Assembly (NCBI GenBank): GCA_023251415.1
Contig: JAHEYX010000229.1
Coordinates: forward strand, 1 to 5,448
DNA: 5,448 nucleotides
From: Chitinophagales bacterium
Lineage (GTDB): Bacteria > Bacteroidota > Bacteroidia > Chitinophagales > CAIODY01
Direction of reading: 5' to 3'
Shown here: positions 1 through 5,448 of the stretch, one piece after another
How the letters are laid out: each line of letters opens with the position of its first letter
How positions within the stretch are numbered: position 1 is the stretch's first letter
Position numbers and translations under genes: made by a program
Notes under the pieces: generated by a model
What the model was told of the DNA's origin: nothing
What the model saw: the letters and a program-made list of their open reading frames with translations, nothing else
Database searches by the model: none

Positions 1-1
1 T

Positions 2-79
2 ATTTTCAGAAACAGCAACATATTAGCTCAACAATTATCGGATAAACAAATTTTAGTAATGGCATTTATAGTATGTTAA
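2..79 (+). CDS. Possible C-terminal tail of a plus-strand gene (partial)
   Basis: The plus strand is open from the window edge to a TAA at 77-79 and would encode about 25 residues ending in ILVMAFIVC. No function can be read from so short a tail. The main support is position: a perfect hairpin followed by T residues begins 13 bases after the stop, as expected for the terminator of a plus-strand gene. Another frame, open from base 1 to a TAA at 43-45, is almost as plausible and would leave 47 bases before the hairpin. The choice of frame is therefore uncertain. That some plus-strand gene ends here is more likely than this exact frame. Confidence 0.3.
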   Translation: MFRNSNILAQQLSDKQILVMAFIVC

Positions 80-92
80 ATAACGTGAAGCC

Positions 93-122
93 GAAGTCGG
101 TGTTTGTTCACCGACTTCTTTA
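93..122 (+). terminator. Rho-independent terminator-like hairpin 1
   Basis: GAAGTCGGTG (93-102) pairs perfectly with CACCGACTTC (109-118) around a six-base TTTGTT loop and is followed by TTTA. The T-tract lies on the plus-strand side only, so it should terminate transcription entering from the left. It matches hairpin 2 at 185-208 in size, flanks and several stem positions. The T-tract is short, so termination strength is uncertain. Confidence 0.72.
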
Positions 123-136
123 GTTAACGGAACTTC

Positions 137-184
137 GAGGAAACGCATCACCGAGGAAACGCATCGCATAGGAAACGCATCGCC
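137..184. repeat. Three tandem copies of a 16-base repeat
   Basis: Three contiguous 16-base units are seen: GAGGAAACGCATCACC (137-152), GAGGAAACGCATCGCA (153-168) and TAGGAAACGCATCGCC (169-184). The core GGAAACGCATC is identical in all three and recurs exactly every 16 bases (139, 155, 171). A fourth unit appears to begin with GAGG at 185 but runs directly into the left arm of hairpin 2. There are no spacers between units and the period is not a multiple of three. It is a short tandem repeat of unknown role in a non-coding region. Confidence 0.9.
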
Positions 185-211
185 GAGGTTCGTGTCCGCA
201 CGAACCTCTTT
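185..211 (+). terminator. Rho-independent terminator-like hairpin 2
   Basis: GAGGTTCGTG (185-194) pairs perfectly with CACGAACCTC (199-208) around the tetraloop TCCG, followed by TTTATG. The T residues are on the plus-strand side, as for hairpin 1, so it would act as a second terminator for the same incoming transcript. Its left arm starts where a fourth copy of the 16-base repeat would begin. Both hairpins share a GCC upstream flank and a TTTA downstream flank. Confidence 0.7.
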
Positions 212-285
212 ATGTATTCATCGATCAAAAAAAACGCCATCATAGGTAATTGCATTGAAAGGACGGGAATAAGTTCTGCGCTCTC

Positions 286-302
286 TCCCGAACAATTCGG
301 GA
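286..302. other. Short perfect hairpin (7-bp stem, 3-base loop)
   Basis: TCCCGAA (286-292) and TTCGGGA (296-302) are exact reverse complements around the loop CAA. No T-run follows it on either strand, so it is not a standard terminator. It directly abuts the 39-40 base repeat array starting at 302 and may be part of the same intergenic element. Confidence 0.6.
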
Positions 303-413
303 TTCTCATTCTTCCACCATATCGGCGGACAAGCCCTCCAATCTTTTATTTTTATGTTATGGTGGCGGGCAAGCATTCTCATTTTGTTTCTTCCACCATA
401 TCGGCGGATTAGC
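302..413 (-). repeat. Three-module intergenic repeat array, period 39-40 bases
   Basis: The 19-base string CTTCCACCATATCGGCGGA occurs at 311-329 and 390-408, and ATTCTCAT occurs at 302-309 and 375-382. GGCGG(A/G)(C/T)(A/T)AGC recurs at 324-334, 364-374 and 403-413, so the spacing is 40 then 39 bases. The two full modules, read on the minus strand, can form the hairpin TCCGCC-GATAT-GGTGGA with one G.U pair. The middle module carries ATGGTGG (359-365), complementary to CCACCAT at 314-320 and 393-399, which allows alternative pairings. This resembles a dispersed palindromic intergenic repeat lying downstream of the minus-strand operon. Whether it recurs in the genome cannot be seen here. A weak open frame on each strand crosses it but looks like an accident of the repeats. 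Confidence 0.75.
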
Positions 414-480
414 ACTCTGATTTATTGGCGTGTACTCAACATACTTTAAATACATTCATATGTCTTACTTTGAACACCAA

Positions 481-2544
481 TTAATTTCCTTCCTTAATAA
501 ACTTAGCACTCGATTGATTCCCTTTGGAATCGAGCAGCTTAATAAAATAGATGCCGTTAGCTAAGGTTGAAATGTCAATTGTAGTAGTTGAAGATTTAGC
601 CGGTAAAATACGGCTATCCATCATTTGACCAATAGAACTGTAAATTTCATAAGCGGCAATTGTAGAATTGGTTTTTAGTTGAATGAAATCAATTGCAGGA
701 TTAGGATAGACTGATATAGAATTTAAGTTTTGGTTATCAAGTTCAGTTGCAGAATTGTATATGCCTCCACCAAGATTAATATTATCTAAATATAACGCGT
801 TTCCACCTGCCTCAATAACCTGTAATTTTATGTTCAATGAAGGACTATTGTCAAAAGATCTTAAATCAACAGATGCTGATTGCCACTCACTATGAGTTGG
901 ATAAAATAAATTAATTGAATCTGAATTTCCAGTTGATAAATCTGAACCAGACTTTAGCCAAACTGATTGCCATGTATTACCACAATCACTTGAAACAAGT
1001 ACCTCTAATGTATCATTGCTTGTATAAAATCTCTTGGCGTAGGAGTAATCAAATCTTAAACCTGTATTTATTTTCGTTGTTAAATCAAGCGATTTAAAAG
1101 CTATTGCAGTTGTATCATTGTTACCACCATAAATGCCAAAATTAAATAGTATCCAACATAAAGATTGACTTGAACTAGCATATGCACCTAACGGCTCAGT
1201 AGCAAGAGGCGCATATACTTGATTAAACACCATGATATCATCCCTTTTTTTATTAATTAAAGTAGCATTAGTAAAAGTTACATTTTTATCAAAAGATGCA
1301 CAATTTTGGAAATTTTGTAAAATTGCTGCATTAGAGTGTGTACTTGTTACCGAATAATCATAAGGCAAATAGGAGTTAGTAATATTATTCGAACAATTAT
1401 AATCGTAATGATTAGCAAAACTGTTTTGTGAATCGCCCAGTGGATGACCGCTAACCGAAGTAATTTTACCAACAAGCGGTATATTACCTAAACCAACTGC
1501 AATAGGCGAAAATGAAATAATAGCAGATGAATCCTTTGCCAAATTGCCATTCCATACTAATGATGTACTGGTATTCCATTTATTGGTAGAATAAGCAATA
1601 ATTGCTTGTGTTAAAAGCGGCATACCATGATTTGTAATTTTAAAACTTGGTGTAATACTATCAATACAATGACTAGTTATTGCAGTTACATTTTCTAATC
1701 CGGCATCAGCCATAAATGAAGGCATGGGAAGGGGGGCACTATAAGCAGCTTGTAAAACTGAATTTGCATTAACTGTGGTTCCATACCCATCGTCCTGTAA
1801 AAAACCAACGAAAGCTATTTGCGAAAAATCGTACAAGTAGGTTAAAGGATATATCCCAATATGAAATTTGAAAGTAATGGTATCCGATTGACCGTTAAAC
1901 CAAGAATTTCGCAAAATCGTTCCGTCAGCATTGGGTATCATTTTTCGCATTACATTATAATAATCAACTACACGGTTAGCACCTGTAGCATTCTTAACAT
2001 GTATTTCTTTTTCAACCAACGCTAAACGATAGTGTATAGCGCCTATGCTACTATCAATTGCAGTATAATTTTGAGCAGCAGTAATTATTGCGGTTACATA
2101 AATACTATCAAAATTGGCACTAAAAGCATGGCTTAAATTTATGCTAAAGGGGGAAGTAACAGTACTTCTATTTGCAAGGTCAGCACCGGTCAAATATTTT
2201 ACTTTACCATTATTAGCACTAGTTGGGGCTTGAATGGCTTTACCATCTTGTAAACCATAAGGATAATTAGTGATATTTCCGTAATAAAACCGACGATCTA
2301 CAACAGGAGATACAACCGTTGATGCAATAAATCCAAATTCTGTCCCTGTTGTTGCTTCATATTTTAAAGCAATAGCTTGATTAGTGTGATTTGCTAGGAG
2401 TATATTGAATGCCGGGTCTTCAGTAGCGCACTCGAAAACATCTTCATCACTAAATTCCTCAATCAACTGCATACGAGCTACTTGTGCATTGAGCTTTAAT
2501 TGACTGAAAATTAAGGTTATCGATAATAGAAATAGATATTTCAT
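481..2544 (-). CDS. Secreted Omp28-like protein with T9SS sorting domain
   Basis: This is a complete 687-residue secreted protein starting at ATG 2544. Residues 1-20 form a clear Sec signal peptide with likely cleavage at LNA|QV. Residues about 25-105 match the thioredoxin-like start of Omp28-related proteins (LIEEF...C-A-x-x-x-P-A-F-N, YYG...YP...DGK with a possible cis-Pro at 95). The usual C-x-x-C is reduced to V36-F-E-C39, so only the second cysteine remains. Residues about 130-270 carry the rest of the family, including YYNVMRKMIPNADGT (195-209) and IAFVGFLQDD...VLQAAY (243-268). About 285-385 resembles a CARDB/Ig-like segment, and about 484-593 a jelly-roll/MAM-like domain (SSDCGNTWQSVW...LYLDNINL). 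The end (609-687, VYPNP...NGIYFIKL) is a type A T9SS sorting domain, so it should cross the outer membrane by T9SS and be released or surface-anchored. It starts 9 bases after the upstream stop with no Shine-Dalgarno sequence, so it is probably co-transcribed with the beta-helix gene. Substrate and role are unknown, and thiol-disulfide exchange by a normal CxxC is unlikely. Confidence 0.93.
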   Translation of the reverse strand: MKYLFLLSITLIFSQLKLNAQVARMQLIEEFSDEDVFECATEDPAFNILLANHTNQAIALKYEATTGTEFGFIASTVVSPVVDRRFYYGNITNYPYGLQDGKAIQAPTSANNGKVKYLTGADLANRSTVTSPFSINLSHAFSANFDSIYVTAIITAAQNYTAIDSSIGAIHYRLALVEKEIHVKNATGANRVVDYYNVMRKMIPNADGTILRNSWFNGQSDTITFKFHIGIYPLTYLYDFSQIAFVGFLQDDGYGTTVNANSVLQAAYSAPLPMPSFMADAGLENVTAITSHCIDSITPSFKITNHGMPLLTQAIIAYSTNKWNTSTSLVWNGNLAKDSSAIISFSPIAVGLGNIPLVGKITSVSGHPLGDSQNSFANHYDYNCSNNITNSYLPYDYSVTSTHSNAAILQNFQNCASFDKNVTFTNATLINKKRDDIMVFNQVYAPLATEPLGAYASSSQSLCWILFNFGIYGGNNDTTAIAFKSLDLTTKINTGLRFDYSYAKRFYTSNDTLEVLVSSDCGNTWQSVWLKSGSDLSTGNSDSINLFYPTHSEWQSASVDLRSFDNSPSLNIKLQVIEAGGNALYLDNINLGGGIYNSATELDNQNLNSISVYPNPAIDFIQLKTNSTIAAYEIYSSIGQMMDSRILPAKSSTTTIDISTLANGIYFIKLLDSKGNQSSAKFIKEGN

Positions 2545-2553
2545 AGTTCAAAT

Positions 2554-4485
2554 TTAATCATTAATTATTGAAATAGCTTTACTTGAGATATTACTTTTTT
2601 GAGTTATTACCTTAACAAAATAACATCCACTACTAAAATTATCTGTATTGATATTTATTAACTGACTATTACCAGCATCACTTGAAATTGCTTGTTTATA
2701 AACAATTATTCCATTTGAGTTATAAATTAACAATAATCCATTCTCATTTCTATCTTTAAAGTTAATTAAAAGGTTCAAATTATTATATGCAGGATTAGGA
2801 AACGCATTTATTAAATTTTCAGGAACATCGTTGTAAATTCTCATTGGAGTCTCAGTAGGACAATCATTATCGGTTATTGAATTTACATCAAAATTTGACC
2901 GACAGTCCGTTCTGCTTAGGTCGAATTCATTTATTGCGATGCCAACATAAGTTGCATTTGAACTGTACAATTCAGGTAAATTATCATCAATAGCCAAATA
3001 AATATTTTCATCAAATTCATAATTCGGCTTCGAATAATAATCTATATTATCAAAATTTGAAGCAACAGTTGTAAATGGAGTACTAGGATTGCTATGTGAA
3101 GCAAAACTATATACTTTCCATGATGGAATAAAGTTAAAATCAGTATGATTATTTGCACTACCACTTATCAATAGATGCACGGGAAAAGTATAATTATTAT
3201 TGAAACCGGTTGATAGTGCACCATTAAGTATGCTGTAATAGTAATTATTTGTTTTACAAATATCGTATTGATTGCTTTCAGTTATATTAGCCTCAGTCTC
3301 GCTAAATCGAATTGAATTTGGTTTGAATGTAGCCCTAGCTACCAAATTGTCCCAATAATGGAATATAGTACTCGTATCAAAATCTTGACGAAAATCATAG
3401 CCAATTATACTTACATTAAAAGGAGTAAACATTGAACTTGAACTATTGTAATCTAAAAACTCATCTCCATACAATGCGTATTTAGCCTTATGTCTTATGG
3501 CACTTGAATAATTTGATCGATTAGATTTTATGCACTGTTTAATGTATTTTGTTAAATACAATCCTGGATTCGTTAAAACACCGGGAGAACCAGTTGCTAA
3601 TATTATTGCATTATGTGTACTGTCCAATAACCTACTGGAACAATCAATCATTTTAATTGCAGGAAATGGCGAAAGTGGCTTTTTAGTATCACTGTCAAAA
3701 GGCGCATATATTTTAAAAAGATACATAGGCATATCATCAATAAATGAGTTAGTTATATTGAAATGATTGGTGTTTTGAACAAAAATAAATCCATTACAAT
3801 TCGTAAATGCACAATTGCTAATATCAAAATTGTTACCTGATAATAAATATGTACCATTATTGATTGAAATAGGTTGATTAAGTGTATCATAATAGGCATT
3901 TGTTGAAACGCCAACATTATCCATTGTGATTGAACCGGTGAAACAATCTGATAAATCATTAATCGATGTTCCTGACGTTTTGTATTTGTTAGTTTTTGCA
4001 AAAAAGCAATTGTCAAAACTATCTATCTGACAATTAGTTAAACTAATAATGTTTGAAGAGTCCGACAAACCAGAACTTACATAAAATGCTGAAGTATAAG
4101 TTGGTTTTATACCAAAAGTTGGAGATTGATTCATCGTAGAATCAACAGTATTAAACCAACAATGGTCAAATTTAAGCTCCATATCTTTAGAACAACTACT
4201 ATGTTGAATTACTATGCAAGGCTCTAATCTGTTGAAATCTTCAATTGAATTCTGATTTGAATCTTTATTTATAAAAAAGCGATTCAAAATGAAATGAGTG
4301 TTAATAAAAGAAATTCCGCCAAACTCTGCTATTCTAGATACACCTTTGCTTTTGTAGTTACCATACGAACCAATTACTGTATTAATATTAGTTTCAATAA
4401 TCATACTATTAGTAACTTTAATATACGACCCAGAAATATTTGAATTTAGGTTACTTCCGGTGAAAACGATTCCTGATGAAAGCAA
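2554..4485 (-). CDS. C-terminal half of beta-helix protein with T9SS sorting domain
   Basis: Coordinates run from the first possible internal start, a TTG at 4485. The frame itself is open from 4575, immediately after the premature stop, so the TTG is unlikely to be a true start. Counted from it, residues 1 to about 260 continue the beta-helix with coils such as KFDHCWF (105-111), SLTNCQIDSFDNCFF (148-162), DISNCAFTNCNGF (221-233) and FNITNSFID (242-250). Residues about 260-555 are a less regular Ser/Asn/Tyr-rich region I cannot assign. Residues 559-643 (NAFPNPAYNNLNLL ... GCYFVKV ... SKAISI) are a type A T9SS sorting domain. This fragment has no signal peptide of its own and cannot be exported as it stands. 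It ends 9 bases before the Omp28-like gene. Confidence 0.6.
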   Translation of the reverse strand: MLSSGIVFTGSNLNSNISGSYIKVTNSMIIETNINTVIGSYGNYKSKGVSRIAEFGGISFINTHFILNRFFINKDSNQNSIEDFNRLEPCIVIQHSSCSKDMELKFDHCWFNTVDSTMNQSPTFGIKPTYTSAFYVSSGLSDSSNIISLTNCQIDSFDNCFFAKTNKYKTSGTSINDLSDCFTGSITMDNVGVSTNAYYDTLNQPISINNGTYLLSGNNFDISNCAFTNCNGFIFVQNTNHFNITNSFIDDMPMYLFKIYAPFDSDTKKPLSPFPAIKMIDCSSRLLDSTHNAIILATGSPGVLTNPGLYLTKYIKQCIKSNRSNYSSAIRHKAKYALYGDEFLDYNSSSSMFTPFNVSIIGYDFRQDFDTSTIFHYWDNLVARATFKPNSIRFSETEANITESNQYDICKTNNYYYSILNGALSTGFNNNYTFPVHLLISGSANNHTDFNFIPSWKVYSFASHSNPSTPFTTVASNFDNIDYYSKPNYEFDENIYLAIDDNLPELYSSNATYVGIAINEFDLSRTDCRSNFDVNSITDNDCPTETPMRIYNDVPENLINAFPNPAYNNLNLLINFKDRNENGLLLIYNSNGIIVYKQAISSDAGNSQLININTDNFSSGCYFVKVITQKSNISSKAISIIND

Positions 4486-4575
4486 ATTACCATCAATGAA
4501 TGTATTATTAACTCGATCTTTAATATCTTGGTGACTTATATTTAATGCAAACGAACCATTATTAAATTTACAATT

Positions 4576-4578
4576 TTA
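4576..4578 (-). other. Premature in-frame TAA inside the beta-helix gene
   Basis: Read on the minus strand, the codons are GAA CTT AAT GTA TAA AAT TGT AAA TTT (E L N V stop N C K F). The stop aligns with the residue before N-C-K-F in the earlier coil K-L-K-L-I-N-C-K-F. One base change would restore a sense codon (for example GAA, AAA or TCA). No frame shift is needed to join the two sides. Confidence 0.85.
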
Positions 4579-5370
4579 TACATTAAGTTCCATTGAAGAT
4601 TCATTAGCATTAGGCTCCTGCCAAAAGCCTGCGAAAATTGGAGTACCATAATGAGGAAAATAGCTATTTTGAAATATTTGTGATGTAAAAGTGTTTTTGC
4701 TAAGGCCAAATTTACAATTGATTAACTTTAATTTATTCTTATTTGATGTTTGAACTATTCCCTTTCGACAATCTATAATATTTGTATAATAAACTACATC
4801 ATTGAAATTTCGATATGACTCAAAACCGGCTGCAATATTATTTTTAAAACAACAATTTTCTATAAATGTGTAGTAATTATTAATAGAGTTTAGAGAGTCT
4901 GCGAAATGTAGTTGCACAAGAATACATTTCTCAAAAAGATCTATTCCGGGTACATAATATGGAAATGCAGGTGCTGGTGCTTCTGGATAACGTATGTCAT
5001 ATATTTTGAATAAAGTATCAGGATTTATTCTATCAAAATCTCCATCAAATGTTAATCCTTTTAATATAAACCAACAATTGTTCCGATTAGTTGCATTATT
5101 ATATGTTTGAAATATTTGAGAATAAAGTGGTTTATTTTGATAAATCGTATCAAATGTAGTGTTGTGTTGGATAATTTTCAGAATAGATTTTACAAAAGGT
5201 ATATGTTTAGGATCGCTACTTCTATGAATAACAGAATTATAACCTAAATTTATATTCTCTATATCATTATAATAAGCAATATCAGTGTTATCATAAAACT
5301 GTGCTTCATAAGTATAATTAGGCATTAGATTGGAATTCCAAGAAAAAAGTGGACAAAATACATAAGACAT
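4576..5370 (-). CDS. N-terminal half of beta-helix protein (264 aa, ends at premature stop)
   Basis: This half holds the start of a right-handed parallel beta-helix. Coil-like motifs are GLTFDGDF (about 105-112), FEKCILVQLHF (146-156), FIENCCFKNN (169-178), IIDCRKG (198-204) and LKLINCKF (214-221). Such folds occur in pectate-lyase-like enzymes, adhesins and large secreted Bacteroidetes proteins, but no catalytic residues can be recognised. The ATG at 5370 shares its A with the TAA stop of the upstream frame (TAATG), an arrangement that allows translational coupling. The first 25 residues (MSYVFCPLFSW...) are a poor signal peptide with no positive N-region, which is odd for a T9SS cargo protein. 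The first stop upstream in this frame lies about 25 bases before the ATG, so a longer start in the same frame is excluded. Confidence 0.6.
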   Translation of the reverse strand: MSYVFCPLFSWNSNLMPNYTYEAQFYDNTDIAYYNDIENINLGYNSVIHRSSDPKHIPFVKSILKIIQHNTTFDTIYQNKPLYSQIFQTYNNATNRNNCWFILKGLTFDGDFDRINPDTLFKIYDIRYPEAPAPAFPYYVPGIDLFEKCILVQLHFADSLNSINNYYTFIENCCFKNNIAAGFESYRNFNDVVYYTNIIDCRKGIVQTSNKNKLKLINCKFGLSKNTFTSQIFQNSYFPHYGTPIFAGFWQEPNANESSMELNV

Positions 5371-5380
5371 TAAGCGGCAT
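5318..5380 (-). other. Overlapping-frame signal-peptide-like start
   Basis: An ATG at 5380, ten bases upstream of the 5370 start and in another frame, encodes MPLNVLCILSTFFLEFQSNA and then stops at 5320-5318. It has a hydrophobic core and an SNA cleavage-like end. Loss of one base at the stop would give ...FQSNA|NYTYEAQFYDNTD, continuing straight into the beta-helix frame. This suggests the true start is 5380 and that a one-base insertion, or a sequence error in the nearby T6 run, shifted the frame. Against it, the segment has no Lys or Arg near the N-terminus and is short enough to arise by chance. Confidence 0.35.
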
Positions 5381-5448
5381 TTTTTTGTTGGTTAATTAAT
5401 AATTGATTGTATTCTTGTAAAGTTAAGTTATTGATATGTTGATGTCGG
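5370..5448 (-). CDS. C-terminal 25 residues of an unidentified upstream gene (partial)
   Basis: The minus strand is open from the window edge to a TAA at 5372-5370 and encodes RHQHINNLTLQEYNQLL followed by INQQKNAA. It is the only minus-strand frame open across the edge. The hydrophilic tail with N-L-T-x-x-E-Y loosely recalls the end of IS3-type integrase-core transposases, but 25 residues are too few to say. Its stop overlaps the ATG of the beta-helix frame by one base. If it were a transposase, the beta-helix gene could have lost its original 5' end to an insertion. If not, it may be the first gene of this operon. Confidence 0.5.
   Translation of the reverse strand, partial: RHQHINNLTLQEYNQLLINQQKNAA

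Larger units (their letters stand above)
2554..5370 (-). pseudogene. Beta-helix T9SS cargo gene interrupted by an in-frame stop
   Basis: One minus-strand frame runs from ATG 5370 to TAA 2556-2554 (938 codons before the final stop) and is broken only by a TAA at 4578-4576, codon 265. The reading after that stop continues without a frame change: NCKFNNGSFALNISHQ follows directly and has the same Asn-Cys-x-Phe coil pattern as LKLINCKF about 45 codons earlier. The two halves thus belong to one right-handed beta-helix protein with a C-terminal T9SS domain. As read, only the N-terminal half would be made, without the sorting signal needed for export. The frame also lacks a convincing signal peptide, although one may lie in an overlapping frame at 5380-5318. 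The gene is probably decaying, or the sequence contains one or two errors. The near-complete openness of the rest argues that any inactivation is recent. Confidence 0.72.

Noticed and set aside
137..184. CRISPR array
   Set aside because: The units are contiguous 16-base repeats without spacers, and no cas gene is present.
227..234. A8 run as the T-tract of a minus-strand terminator
   Set aside because: No stable hairpin precedes it on the minus strand. The adjacent sequence gives only weak, short pairings.
212..412. 66-codon plus-strand open frame
   Set aside because: It starts right at the T-tract of hairpin 2, covers the repeat array, has no family resemblance and is opposed by an equally open minus-strand frame.
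218..415. 65-codon minus-strand open frame (Arg/Trp-rich peptide)
   Set aside because: Its sequence is the translation of the repeat modules and the 286-302 hairpin. There is no signal peptide, start context or domain, so it is most likely spurious.
915..1097. Plus-strand open frame inside the Omp28-like gene
   Set aside because: Antisense shadow of a well-supported domain-bearing gene.
3530..3766. Plus-strand open frame inside the beta-helix gene
   Set aside because: Antisense shadow with low-complexity hydrophobic composition and no family match.
3753..4016. 87-codon minus-strand frame overlapping the beta-helix
   Set aside because: It overlaps the real frame, which carries clear beta-helix coils. 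The alternative translation shows no recognisable pattern.
4483..4485. TTG as a genuine start of an independent second gene
   Set aside because: Beta-helix coils continue upstream of it in the same frame to the premature stop, and no signal peptide or ribosome-binding context follows or precedes it.
4576..4578. TAA recoded as an amino acid (alternative genetic code)
   Set aside because: TAA ends the intact 2544-481 gene, the beta-helix frame and the upstream tail normally, so a local lesion or error is simpler.
5405..5430. Bacteroidetes-type promoter (TAnnTTTG) on the minus strand
   Set aside because: TAACTTTA is close to the -7 consensus, but the final G and any TTG at the -33 distance are missing, and it lies inside an open frame.

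Overview
The window is AT-rich and looks like the chromosome of a Bacteroidetes (Bacteroidota) bacterium. Two long reading frames end in the YPNP/FPNP...G-Y-F-(I/V)-K pattern of the type A C-terminal sorting domain of the type IX secretion system (T9SS), which is restricted to this phylum. Starts also lack Shine-Dalgarno sequences, as is usual there. I cannot name a genus.

Layout: nearly all coding sequence is on the minus strand. From right to left it holds (a) the last 25 codons of an unidentified gene (5448-5370). Next is (b) a right-handed beta-helix protein with a T9SS tail, which occupies one frame from 5370 to 2554 but is broken by an in-frame TAA at 4578-4576. The two halves look like two genes but are one interrupted gene, and a signal-peptide-like stretch in an overlapping frame at its 5' end hints at a second lesion. 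After a 9-base gap comes (c) an intact secreted Omp28-like protein (2544-481): signal peptide, thioredoxin-like fold with only one of the two usual active-site cysteines, an Ig/CARDB-like segment, a jelly-roll/MAM-like domain and a T9SS tail. The spacing suggests one transcription unit (b then c) exporting two T9SS cargo proteins to the surface or medium. No enzymatic activity can be assigned to either.

The left 480 bases are non-coding apart from a possible tail of a plus-strand gene ending at 79. They hold two perfect 10-bp terminator-like hairpins (93-118 and 185-208) that appear to be divergent copies with compensating stem changes. Between them lie three tandem copies of a 16-base repeat. 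To the right are a 7-bp hairpin (286-302) and a three-module array with a 39-40 base period (302-413), which can fold on the minus strand. I see nothing identifiable in 212-285 apart from an A8 run at 227-234, and nothing in 414-480. This is a convergent intergenic region between the presumed plus-strand gene and the minus-strand operon.

No complete new system is visible. The points most worth checking are the interrupted beta-helix gene, the modified Omp28 active site and the structured repeat cluster in the intergenic region.
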